DNA from: G963675935 sp963675935
GTDB lineage: Bacteria; Planctomycetota; Planctomycetia; Pirellulales; Thermoguttaceae
NCBI GenBank assembly: GCA_963675935.2
Contig: OY780964.2
Span: forward strand, 1,612,001 to 1,676,000
Direction: 5' to 3'
DNA length: 64,000 bases
Positions 19,670 through 28,264 of this stretch are shown one piece after another. The notes under the pieces were generated by a model. That model did no database searches, was not told where the DNA came from, and saw only the letters and a list, made by a program, of their open reading frames with translations. The position numbers and the translations under genes were made by a program. Position 1 is the stretch's first letter. Each line of letters opens with the position of its first letter.

Positions 19670-19995
19670 GGCACCGGGCGCGCCGTTGACCTCTTCCCAA
19701 AGCCTGCCGCATACAACCAGGGCGGCATGAGGATCGATCGGGATTTCGGTTACTTCGTAACCGAATCTTCCCATCACCAGTTTGACATCTTCCATCGCCG
19801 CCTTGACGTTCTCAGAGGATGTGATTTTTTCGACTGCTTGACGAGGCACGCGACGTAAGTCGTTATTTCTCGTCGTTTCGGCAACCAAGGAATAAGGACT
19901 TACGTCAACGATTCCGCCAGTCGTCGAAAAAATCACAGCCTCTCAGCTTGGAAAAACTGCCGATTGTCTTTGCACAAATCCGGCTCGCGATACAT
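19670..19995 (-). pseudogene. Small ORF broken by the second MITE
   Basis: If the 126-bp element and one CTCAG copy are removed, a frame reads from the ATG at 19995 (MYREPDLCKDNRQFFQA) straight on into ENVKAAMEDVKLVMGRFGYE and VTEIPIDPHAALVVCGRLWEE, then into family I repeat sequence. With the element present, the frame meets a stop two codons inside it. I do not recognise the protein. The start and the original 3' end are uncertain because the downstream part has been replaced by repeat DNA. Confidence 0.45.
19816..19941. mobile_element. 126-bp MITE, copy 2
   Basis: Same length, orientation and, as far as I can compare, the same sequence as the copy at 19487-19612. It is flanked by CTCAG at 19811-19815 and 19942-19946. 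Its insertion splits the small minus-strand ORF described at 19670-19995. Confidence 0.88.
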
Positions 19996-20165
19996 GATGG
20001 TAACCGTTCACACCCGGCAAGCAATGAAGGGGCCGATTGATGAGCGAGACGAGCTTCAATGGAGGCCGTGATGAAAGCGGTCGAAGGGGGGCCGCTCCGC
20101 AAGGCTCGCTTACGCTCGTTTTGTGGATCGCCCCCCTTTCGTTGTGCAAACAACACCACAATACC

Positions 20166-20206
20166 GGGACATTTCTATTGGCGCGAAGCAGGGGACATTT
20201 CTATTG
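20166..20206. repeat. Short direct repeat
   Basis: GGGACATTTCTATTGG occurs at about 20166-20181 and again at 20191-20206. No gene is associated. Confidence 0.6.
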
Positions 20207-20240
20207 GTTGGCAACAGCTTGCCCGCCAACACACTTGAAG

Positions 20241-20379
20241 GTGTGCGGCCATATTTTCTGGCAAGATCGGTCATTCTGAGCACAGCGAAGAATCTCGCCC
20301 GCGCCGCGAGGAAAACGAGATTCTTCGCTACGCTCAGAATGACGGAATTGCCTATCTGCCAGAAAATATGGCCGCACAC
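20241..20379. repeat. Family II GTGTGCGGCC repeat
   Basis: About 139-nt palindrome with outer arms GTGTGCGGCCATATTTTCTG and complement, and the same ATTCTGAGC hairpin core as family I. A close copy is at 37411-37549. The uninterrupted CTCAG at about 20334 is the empty-site equivalent of the first MITE target. Confidence 0.88.
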
Positions 20380-20463
20380 CCCGCCAACGAATACTTGACC
20401 CCGCGACGATCTTCCATCAGAATCAAGGGGAGTCTTATCACCCCTTGTCTGGAGGTTCCTCCG

Positions 20464-20796
20464 ATGACGAAAATTGTCACCGTTCAGTCGCAGCAGAAAT
20501 GGGACTATTTCTTCGAGAGCCGCAGGACCGAAACTTCCTTGCTCCTCGCGCTCAATGAATACGGTCAGCAGGGCTGGGAACTCGTCGACGTGCTTTACTT
20601 CAAGGATCCGAAGGGGATTATGGCCTGGGGAGCTTTTTTGAAACGCCCCAACGCCGGACAAGCCCCCGTGCCGGGTCAGCCCCCGGCTGCCTCGGCGCAT
20701 GCGCCGTCCGGGTCGCCTGGTCAAGCGGAGGCCAAACCAGGCGTGCTCCAAGGATTTGATCTCAGCGGCGACGAGTTCCAGATAAAATCGGAATGA
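20464..20796 (+). CDS. DUF4177-like small protein
   Basis: A 110-residue protein from the ATG at 20464, with GGAGG about 8 nt upstream. The first 60 residues (TKIVTVQSQQKWDYFFESRR, then LNEYGQQGWELVDVLYF and WGAFLKRP) follow the pattern of DUF4177, a short alpha/beta domain of unknown function around QGWELV. A Pro/Ala-rich linker and a short acidic tail follow. It sits alone between a repeat region and the convergent large membrane gene. The function is unknown. Confidence 0.75.
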   Translation: MTKIVTVQSQQKWDYFFESRRTETSLLLALNEYGQQGWELVDVLYFKDPKGIMAWGAFLKRPNAGQAPVPGQPPAASAHAPSGSPGQAEAKPGVLQGFDLSGDEFQIKSE

Positions 20797-20810
20797 GTGG
20801 TCGCACGTGG

Positions 20811-20880
20811 AACGGAATTTATTCCGTTGCAACTGCGAAAGAAACGAAATGAATTCCGTTCCGCGAGACAACGGGATGAA
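20811..20880. repeat. ATTCCGTT palindromic repeats
   Basis: Three variants of (A)TGAATTCCGTT / AACGGAATT in a row downstream of the DUF4177-like gene. Related sequences are at 5797-5850, 44042-44104 and 59295-59315. Confidence 0.7.
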
Positions 20881-20887
20881 TTCCGTT

Positions 20888-23800
20888 CTACGAAGGCGTG
20901 GCCGGCAACACTCGCACTGAAATGATCGGTCGGGCCGGGCGGCCGGCGATGGCCTCGTCCCAAACCTCCACCCAACGATCCCAGGCCACCGGAACGGCGC
21001 TGAAGACGAGCCGCGGCCGTTCGAGCGTCGGCAGCCGCCGCCGCGACAACCCGCTCACGCTTTGCGGGGCGATCCACGGTTCCTCGTGAAGATCGTAGAG
21101 CACTTCAGCCTCTCGGTCGTCGTCCGGCCAAACGAGCAAGCCCTTGGCCGAAACGTCGCACCACGGGGCCGGCGGCGGAAACTCGCCGGTGATCTGTTGC
21201 CAAACCAATTCGACGCCCACGGTCTTGTAGAGGCCGACGATCGCGTTTGTTAGCGTTTGACGCTGCCACGGCGTAAGCCGGTCGATCCATGCGGAACCGG
21301 CCGAGTCGGCCAGGAGCCAGCCCGATTGGACGTCGAGCGTCATTTGCAGCGAGCCGTCGGCCAAGCCCGGACAACCCAGCGACAACCGGACGCAGTTCGT
21401 AGCAAGGCGGACTGAGCCGAGCGCAACCGGCGGGGCCTGCCAGCCGTTGCATTCGGCGAACAATTCGAGAAACTCCCGCTCGACGAAACGGCGGACGGAA
21501 AGTTCGACGCGGCGAATCGCCAGCAGGTGTTTTTGCACGGCTCGCCAACTTCCGCCTGCCCGCGCGCGGCGTTCGGCGCGGCGCAGCTTGGCGAACCGCT
21601 TGGGCAGTGTGCCGGAATGGAAGCCGGGTTTGAGCAGCCGGGCCAGGGTTTCGCCGTGCGAGCCGATCGGCGCCGGTCCGAGGTCGCGCCGCCGGTTCGC
21701 CGCGTAGAGACGCCAGTTTTCTTTCAATTCCCAGACGAGGAAGCCGAAGACGCCGGGAATGCTCGTAATCACGGCCGTGGCCACCGTCCAGGCCAGGGCC
21801 TTCTCCATCGTCAATTCCAACACGCCGGCGAAACCCGGAATCAAAGGCAGCAGCAGCTTGTGCGACACGGTAACGACGGGAAAATGCTTGATCGGGTTGA
21901 TCTGCGGCTCGATGAGCACGTTCACGGCGAATCGCAGCAGATAGGCGACGAAAAACCACATCGCCCCCAGCATGGCCTTCGCGGCCAATGAGCCGCGGCT
22001 TTCGCCGGTTCGGAATCGAAGCCATTCATCGACGGCGTACATTAGGCGTTCGATCGTCTGCACGATGCGTTTGAACACGTCGACGACGAGCCAGAACAGG
22101 CCGATGATCGCGCGGAGGCCGAAACGTCGCCACGTCTGAACGATCGCGTCGGCGGCCACTTCCTCGACGGTGCGACCCATCCGCGAGTTCAACAGCAAAT
22201 TGGCGGCCAGAAAGAGCGAAACGCCGGTGCCCAGCGAGACCGGCAAATTACGGTCGTCCATCGGGAGAATCAGCCAGGCGACGAACGCCCAGATCAGCGG
22301 TTTGACGAAGAACCGAAAAATGGCGCGGAACAACCGGCTGAAAAATATCCGCTTGAGCAAGGGCCATTGGATGATCCAAAGAATCGGCTCGACGGCAACC
22401 GAGCGAACGAGATGGAAAAGGCCGACGAAGAATTGCCCGACGGCGCGGCGGAAGCCGGAGGAATTGACCAAAAACAGCAGGAAAAGCCCCAGCAGCAGCA
22501 CCGGCGCCGACAGAAAGTGGATTCCCGTCTCGGCCGCGGTCTTGCCGAGTTCCGCGGAATCCGGAGCTGCGGTGTCATTTGCTTTGGCCGCGAATTCCCA
22601 CACGTGATGCAATCCGGCCAGGATGACGAATGCCCCGCCGAACGGCACGGCGGCGAACCGCGTCAGCAGGCGGCCCGTGCATGTTCCAAACCCCAGCGAG
22701 CTGATCCGCTGCATCCAGCGCAGATAGAATTCGGCCCGGCGATAAACGCCGTCGAGCGACAGACCGAGCCGGCTGTTCGCCCGAAGCAACAGGTCGCCCC
22801 GCAGAAACTCGCGCACGTTGGCGAACACCACCACGATGACGTGCCGGACGACGCCGAGAAAGCCGGCGAAACAATAAGTGTCGCGATTCGGAATGTACTC
22901 CTCACGCTCCGCGTGAGGTAGTGGCGGCTCGACCTCACTCGGAGAGCGAGGAGTACGACAGTTATTGTTTTGCCGATCCTTGCGAGGATACTCGACGCGC
23001 TTGTAGATGTCGGGCAGTTTGAGATTGTTGCGCGAAATCGCGTCGCGCAGATCGCCCATCGCCAGGAAGCCTCGCTCTTCGATCTGGTCGAGCAACTCTT
23101 CGACGAGTTTTTTTCGGGCCACGCGCTCGGGCAAATTTCGCGGCACAAGCCCCACGTCGTCCAGCGAGGCGACGATTTTCGGCCCAATCCGCTCGCGGAG
23201 CCGCGACTCGATCCGCGCGATTGCCTCGCGCAGCAACACGGCGAGCCGGCGTCGGTGGGCGTCGGTGATCCGCGCCGCCGAAAGCCGGCGCGCGGCGCTG
23301 CGCAGGTGCTTGAGCATCAGCACGTCGCGCTGGCTGGGCAACCGCCGCTTGATCGGCCGGCGCCCCCATGACAGCGCCCATTCCACCAGATCGATCGTGT
23401 AAATCTCGCGCTCGTGATCGGCGCACGCCTTCTGCAAATCGTACAGCAGACGCGCCTCGACGGTCCAGATGCCGCGCGGCGTTTGGACGGCCAAGGCCGC
23501 CAGCGAATCGTGCCACGGCTGCGGACGCGATTGTTCGAGTTCGAGCGCCGCCTGGAGCCGGCCGGCCAGCCGATCCATGTCGGCTTTGACGGCCGATCGT
23601 GCGCGCGTGGCGAACTCCGGCGGCGCGCAGCGCACCGCCCTCGCATGGTAGATCGCCGAGCGAACCACGTTGCCAAGCGAAGCCGGCCGCAGAGCCCGGC
23701 GCATCAGCGAGCGAAACTTCCTTTCCGACGACGCTTCGACCGACGCCGGCGCGTCGTCGGCCGCCTGTTCTTCCTCCGGCGAAAGGTCGGCCCACTCGTC

Positions 23801-24490
23801 CAGCTTGAACGTGTCGCGCGGCGGCGGCGCCCCGATCGGCCGGGTCGCCTGAAAAATGCCCTCGGCGTCCACATCCCGCCCGATCAATCCGTCGATGGCC
23901 TTCAGATCCATCAGGCCGGGAAAGAATCGCGGCACAAAACTCGGCGAGAAATGCCGCAACTCGCAATACATCGCCGCGAACTCGATGTAGGTCGCCGCAT
24001 CGCTCTTTGGCGGAAGCAGCATGTCCTCCTGCCCGAGAACCATGCGAATTTCGTCGAACTCCGCCTCGCCGATCTCGTGAATCCGGCGGTGAATCGCCGT
24101 GGCGTCCAACTCGACGACGAGCTTTGACTCCAGGGCCAAATGCAACCGGGCATGATACAGCAGCCGCCAGAATCGGACCAACAGTTCCTTGCCCGGCTGC
24201 TCGGCCAGCGTGCGGGCGCTCGGCTGGGCCAGCAGCACCACCATCTCGGGCAGCGTGGCGTCGTCGGCCGCGCCGAGTTCCGCTCGATCGACGATTTCCA
24301 AGAGCGGCTCGCGGGCGATTGTGTAGCTCTTGCGGTGCGGCACGCGCAGGCCGAAACCCGTCAGATGCCGATCTTGCTTGATGACGCGGCGCAGAATGCG
24401 TGGGAGCACTAGGAAAGCCCCAGAATCGGCCGCCCACACGGCGCGTTGCAACTCGGCGAGCGTCAACCGTTCACCGGCCGGTTCCGGCAT
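20888..24490 (-). CDS. Giant multi-pass membrane protein, unknown function
   Basis: 1200 residues from the ATG at 24490, which has GGAGA 8-9 nt upstream; an ATG at 24520 is possible but lacks a ribosome site. The first ~550 residues are soluble and Arg/Glu-rich. Then about seven hydrophobic segments follow, including GGAFVILAGLHHVWEF, LSAPVLLLGLFLLFLVN, LIWAFVAWLILPM and AMLGAMWFFVAYLLRFAV. A ~250-residue soluble C-terminus ends the protein. An in-frame palindromic repeat sits just before the membrane part (22895-22956). I recognise no family; I believe similar uncharacterised proteins occur in other planctomycetes. Confidence 0.75.
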   Translation of the reverse strand: MPEPAGERLTLAELQRAVWAADSGAFLVLPRILRRVIKQDRHLTGFGLRVPHRKSYTIAREPLLEIVDRAELGAADDATLPEMVVLLAQPSARTLAEQPGKELLVRFWRLLYHARLHLALESKLVVELDATAIHRRIHEIGEAEFDEIRMVLGQEDMLLPPKSDAATYIEFAAMYCELRHFSPSFVPRFFPGLMDLKAIDGLIGRDVDAEGIFQATRPIGAPPPRDTFKLDEWADLSPEEEQAADDAPASVEASSERKFRSLMRRALRPASLGNVVRSAIYHARAVRCAPPEFATRARSAVKADMDRLAGRLQAALELEQSRPQPWHDSLAALAVQTPRGIWTVEARLLYDLQKACADHEREIYTIDLVEWALSWGRRPIKRRLPSQRDVLMLKHLRSAARRLSAARITDAHRRRLAVLLREAIARIESRLRERIGPKIVASLDDVGLVPRNLPERVARKKLVEELLDQIEERGFLAMGDLRDAISRNNLKLPDIYKRVEYPRKDRQNNNCRTPRSPSEVEPPLPHAEREEYIPNRDTYCFAGFLGVVRHVIVVVFANVREFLRGDLLLRANSRLGLSLDGVYRRAEFYLRWMQRISSLGFGTCTGRLLTRFAAVPFGGAFVILAGLHHVWEFAAKANDTAAPDSAELGKTAAETGIHFLSAPVLLLGLFLLFLVNSSGFRRAVGQFFVGLFHLVRSVAVEPILWIIQWPLLKRIFFSRLFRAIFRFFVKPLIWAFVAWLILPMDDRNLPVSLGTGVSLFLAANLLLNSRMGRTVEEVAADAIVQTWRRFGLRAIIGLFWLVVDVFKRIVQTIERLMYAVDEWLRFRTGESRGSLAAKAMLGAMWFFVAYLLRFAVNVLIEPQINPIKHFPVVTVSHKLLLPLIPGFAGVLELTMEKALAWTVATAVITSIPGVFGFLVWELKENWRLYAANRRRDLGPAPIGSHGETLARLLKPGFHSGTLPKRFAKLRRAERRARAGGSWRAVQKHLLAIRRVELSVRRFVEREFLELFAECNGWQAPPVALGSVRLATNCVRLSLGCPGLADGSLQMTLDVQSGWLLADSAGSAWIDRLTPWQRQTLTNAIVGLYKTVGVELVWQQITGEFPPPAPWCDVSAKGLLVWPDDDREAEVLYDLHEEPWIAPQSVSGLSRRRLPTLERPRLVFSAVPVAWDRWVEVWDEAIAGRPARPIISVRVLPATPS
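22895..22956. repeat. GTACTCCTC palindrome inside the giant membrane gene
   Basis: Arms GTACTCCTCACGCTCCGCG and CTCGGAGAGCGAGGAGTAC flank a short loop. It is translated in frame as a polar stretch around CRTPRSPSEVEPPLPHAERE. Confidence 0.8.
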
Positions 24491-24594
24491 GATCGGCTCT
24501 CCGTAGCGCGAATTCGTCATCATGGCGGGCAATTATCGCACATCCGCCCACGCCTGCCAAGACGGCCGGAAACGGTTTGCCGCGACGATAACCC

Positions 24595-24663
24595 GTTTAG
24601 CCGGCGAGCTTGCTCGCCGCGTGGGATGCCGCCAAACGCGGCGAGCAAGCTCGCCGGCTAAAC
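24595..24663. repeat. TTTAGCCGGCGA palindrome, intergenic
   Basis: Between the RND pump 3' end and the giant membrane gene start. Same family as the repeat carried in addB. Perfect outer arms GTTTAGCCGGCGAGCTTGCT and complement. Confidence 0.9.
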
Positions 24664-24673
24664 ATGAAACTCG

Positions 24674-27600
24674 CTACGGCTCGTCCAGCGTCGATTGCGG
24701 GAGGCCGTGGCCCGGTCGGTTGGCGTAGAGCAGCCAATACGCCACGGGAATGACGAACAACGTGAACAGCGTCGAGGCGAACAGCCCGAAAATCAGCGAC
24801 CACGCCAGGCCCGAAAAAATCGGATCGACGATGATCGGCAGCGCCCCGAGCATGGCTGCGGCGGCCGTCAGCAGGATCGGCCGCAGACGAACCACGCGGC
24901 TTTCCATGATCGCGTCGAACAGCGACCGCCCGCGCGAAAGCGAAAGGTGGATGAAATCGACCAGGATGATCGAGTCGCGCGTGACGATGCCCGACAGGGC
25001 GATCATGCCGATCATGCCCGTGGCCGTGAAATAGATCGGATCGAGATACCCGCCGACCGTGTGGGCGCCGAGCGCGTTCAGCAGCCAGAAGCCGGGCATG
25101 ACGCCCAACACCGTCAACGGGATGGCCAGCATGACAATCACCGGAATGGCGAACGACCGCATCTGGGCGACCAGCAGGACGTAGATGCCGATCATCGCCG
25201 CGCCGAAAGCCAAGCCAAGATCGCGGAACACGTCGAGCGTGATCTTCCACTCGCCCTCGCCGGCGAAATCGACGACAAAACCCTCGGGAATCCACCAACC
25301 AATGTCGCTGCCGTTTGAGAAAAAGGTACGCTGCTCCAACGATCGAGGCGGATTCACGGTGATCCAACCATTGCCCACGGTCTTGACGTCGTAGAGGCTT
25401 TCCAGCCCGGCGCCCCGATCCGCCAGCACATCGACCACCACGTCGGCCGGCGGACGGCCGGCGGTTTCGGCGAACACGTAGGCCACGCGTTCGAGGTTCT
25501 TGTGGTAGATCATTTGATCGACGCGGCGCGAGTCGTCCCAACGGCCCAACTCGGCCAGCGGAACCAAATGGCCCGCGGCGCCCTTCACCTCGATGCGGCC
25601 CAGATCGGCCTTGCTCGATCGCCGTTCGACGGGCAGGCGAAGTTCAATCGCCAGCGGATTGCGTTCCGTATCGCTGCGGATGGTTCCGACCACGTCGCCG
25701 CCCAGCACGGACCGAAGCGTGGCGTTGATCTCTTCCGTCGAAATGCCGTTCAAGGCGGCTTTTTCCACGTCGGGGATGAACATGAGCTTTTGCTCGGGCG
25801 CTTCACGAGAGTCGTCAACGTCAACCACGCCCGGCTCGACGGCCAGCCGGGCATGGACCGTGTCAGCCGCCCGTAAAATGTCTTCATAGCTGTTGTCGGG
25901 CCGGCCATAGACCTCGGCCACCACGCTGGCGATGACCGGCGGACCCGGCGGCGTTTCGACGAGTTTCATTTTCGCATGATGGCGCAGGGCGATTTCCTGC
26001 AACTCCTTGCGCATCCGCAGCCCGATGGCGTGGCTTTGCAGACGGCGGTTCTTCTTGCCGGCCATGTCGATCCGCACCTCGGCCACGTTGTCGCCGCGGC
26101 GCAGGTAGTAATGCCGCACCAGCCCGTTGAAATCCATCGGCGAGGCCAGCCCGACGTAGCTAGTGTAGTCGGCCACCTCGGGCACGCCGGCCAGATAGTT
26201 CTCGAAATCGCGGACGGCCGCGTCGGTGCGCTCGAGCGTGGTTCCCTTGTCGAAGTCGAGCACCAGCAGGAGTTCGTTCTTATTGTCGAACGGCAGCATC
26301 TTGAGCGGCACGCTGCGCATCGCCCCGAGCCCCATCGCGCCGACCGTCAATAAAGCGATGATGATGAAAAACGTCCAGGCCGTCGCCCGCGAGTGGAGCA
26401 GCGGGGCCATGAGCGGGTAGAAGAACTTGTAGAGCCGCGACTGTTTGATGGCGTCGAGGTCGTGGGGATCGTCATGGGGGCTGGATGTAGACTCGGCCAA
26501 TTTGCAATTTGCATTTTCTTCCTCCCCCTTCCCCCTTCCGCCTTCCCCCTTCTGCCCCGCGTACTTCCGCCGCAAAACGTGATAGGCCATCCACGGCGTA
26601 ATCGTGAAGGCCACCAACATCGACATCAGCATCGTCACCGGCACGTTCAAGGCCATCGGCCGCATGTACGGCCCCATCATGCCCGTGATGAAAAACATCG
26701 GCAGAAAACAGACGATCACCGCCAGCGTCGCGGTAATCAGCGGCGGGCGAATTTCGGCCACGGCCTCCAAAACGATCCGCCGCGTCGCCTTTTTGCGCAG
26801 CGTGAAATGCCGCACGATGTTTTCCACGTCCACAATCGGATCGTCGACCAGAAGGCCCAGCGACAGGATCAATGCGAACAGCGTGACGCGGTTGATCGTG
26901 AAGCCAAGCATCAGATTCACCGCCAGCGTCAGCCCGAAGACGACCGGCACCGCGACCGCGACGATCAACGCCTCGCGCCAGCCAAGTCCCAGGGTCAGCA
27001 GCGCGACGACGATCAAAATGGCGACGGCCAGGGCCTCGACCAGTTCGTTGACCTTTTCGTTCGCCGTGAGTCCGTAGTTTCGGGTGACGACCAGTTCCAT
27101 GTCGTCGGGAACGATGGTTCCGCGCAGCGCTTCGGCCTCGTGCAACACGGCGTCGGCCACCCAAACGGCGTTCGCGCCCTTTTTCTTGGCCACGGCGATT
27201 GTCACGGCGGAGGAAGAAGGGGGAGGCAATGGTTTCTGATGGACGCCCCCGTTTTCAACTTCTCCGCCTTCCGCATTCCCCTTTCCCCCTTTCTCCAACA
27301 ACGTGCCCGGGAAGAATTCGCGCTTCGTAAATCCGCGGGCAGGCCCCCAGCCGTGCCGCACGTAGCCGGCGACCTCGTCCGGGCCATCTTCAACCGTGGC
27401 GACGTCTTTCAAGAACACAGGCCGGTTGTCGAACACGCCGACGACAAGCTCGGCGAGTTGGCGCGCGTCGGTGAACGGCTCGCCGGTTTCGACGCGGATG
27501 AGCCGATCGTTGCTGCGCAGGTCGCCGGCCGTTTGACGCACGTTGGTCGCCTGGATGGCCCGCCGCAATTCCAACGGCGAGACGCCGTAGGCCGCCATTC

Positions 27601-28192
27601 GTTCGGGATTCATCACGATCTGAACGAGGCGAGGCCGCCCGCCGATGACGAAAGCCCTCGACACGTTTTTCACGCGGGCCAACCGCTGGGCAAGCTCTTC
27701 GGCCACGCGGCGCAGCGTCATATCGTCGCCGTCGGCCAGCGTGAGCGTCACGACCGGCACGTCGTCGATTTCGACCGGCTTGACGACCCAGCCCGTGACA
27801 CCCGGCGGCGCGGTGTCGATATGCTCGTCGATTTTCTTGTAGAGCTTCACCAGGCTCCGCTCGCGGTCTTCGCCCACGTAGTAGCGCACGGTGATGACGG
27901 CCTGATTTTCGCGGCTCATCGAGTAGACGTATTCGACGCCGTCGATCTGGTAGAGGATTTTTTCGAGCGGCGTGGCGACGAGTTTTTCGACCTCGGCGGC
28001 CGAGTGGCCTGGGAAATCGACGTAGACGTCGGCCAGGGGGACGACGATTTGCGGGTCTTCCTCGCGAGGGGTCAGCCCGAGCGCCGCCAGCCCGACGACC
28101 ACAGCCAGCAGAATCAGAACCAGCGAGAGGTTCGATTCCAAGAATACTTTGACGATGCGGTTGGTGAAGTTGTGTTCGGGTTCGGGGGGCAT
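24674..28192 (-). CDS. RND-family efflux pump, AcrB/CzcA type
   Basis: Inner-membrane proton-driven efflux pump. From the ATG at 28192 it is 1172 residues, slightly over the usual ~1040. It starts FTNRIVKVFLESNLSLVLIL (TM1) and has the TM4 motif DDPIVDVENIVRHFTL, whose acidic residues relay protons. It closes with a second set of TM helices (MIGIYVLLVAQMRSFAIPV onward). Extra length comes largely from low-complexity inserts at about 26480-26560 and 27205-27305. It is the last gene of the adaptor, DUF3800, pump operon; no TolC-like gene is in view. The substrate is not evident. Confidence 0.93.
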   Translation of the reverse strand: MPPEPEHNFTNRIVKVFLESNLSLVLILLAVVVGLAALGLTPREEDPQIVVPLADVYVDFPGHSAAEVEKLVATPLEKILYQIDGVEYVYSMSRENQAVITVRYYVGEDRERSLVKLYKKIDEHIDTAPPGVTGWVVKPVEIDDVPVVTLTLADGDDMTLRRVAEELAQRLARVKNVSRAFVIGGRPRLVQIVMNPERMAAYGVSPLELRRAIQATNVRQTAGDLRSNDRLIRVETGEPFTDARQLAELVVGVFDNRPVFLKDVATVEDGPDEVAGYVRHGWGPARGFTKREFFPGTLLEKGGKGNAEGGEVENGGVHQKPLPPPSSSAVTIAVAKKKGANAVWVADAVLHEAEALRGTIVPDDMELVVTRNYGLTANEKVNELVEALAVAILIVVALLTLGLGWREALIVAVAVPVVFGLTLAVNLMLGFTINRVTLFALILSLGLLVDDPIVDVENIVRHFTLRKKATRRIVLEAVAEIRPPLITATLAVIVCFLPMFFITGMMGPYMRPMALNVPVTMLMSMLVAFTITPWMAYHVLRRKYAGQKGEGGRGKGEEENANCKLAESTSSPHDDPHDLDAIKQSRLYKFFYPLMAPLLHSRATAWTFFIIIALLTVGAMGLGAMRSVPLKMLPFDNKNELLLVLDFDKGTTLERTDAAVRDFENYLAGVPEVADYTSYVGLASPMDFNGLVRHYYLRRGDNVAEVRIDMAGKKNRRLQSHAIGLRMRKELQEIALRHHAKMKLVETPPGPPVIASVVAEVYGRPDNSYEDILRAADTVHARLAVEPGVVDVDDSREAPEQKLMFIPDVEKAALNGISTEEINATLRSVLGGDVVGTIRSDTERNPLAIELRLPVERRSSKADLGRIEVKGAAGHLVPLAELGRWDDSRRVDQMIYHKNLERVAYVFAETAGRPPADVVVDVLADRGAGLESLYDVKTVGNGWITVNPPRSLEQRTFFSNGSDIGWWIPEGFVVDFAGEGEWKITLDVFRDLGLAFGAAMIGIYVLLVAQMRSFAIPVIVMLAIPLTVLGVMPGFWLLNALGAHTVGGYLDPIYFTATGMIGMIALSGIVTRDSIILVDFIHLSLSRGRSLFDAIMESRVVRLRPILLTAAAAMLGALPIIVDPIFSGLAWSLIFGLFASTLFTLFVIPVAYWLLYANRPGHGLPQSTLDEP

Positions 28193-28218
28193 GGCGGAAA
28201 ATTCAGTGGCCAGAAGGC

Positions 28219-28247
28219 TTGACATTCATTTCGGAATAGTCGATAAT
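28219..28247 (+). promoter_or_regulatory. Consensus-like promoter antisense to the DUF3800 gene
   Basis: TTGACA, 17 nt, GATAAT in the 72-nt gap between the DUF3800 stop and the pump start. It faces into the 3' end of the DUF3800 gene, so a transcript would be antisense to the operon. Only the sequence match supports it. Confidence 0.4.
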
Positions 28248-28264
28248 AGTAGTGGAGGCTCAGC

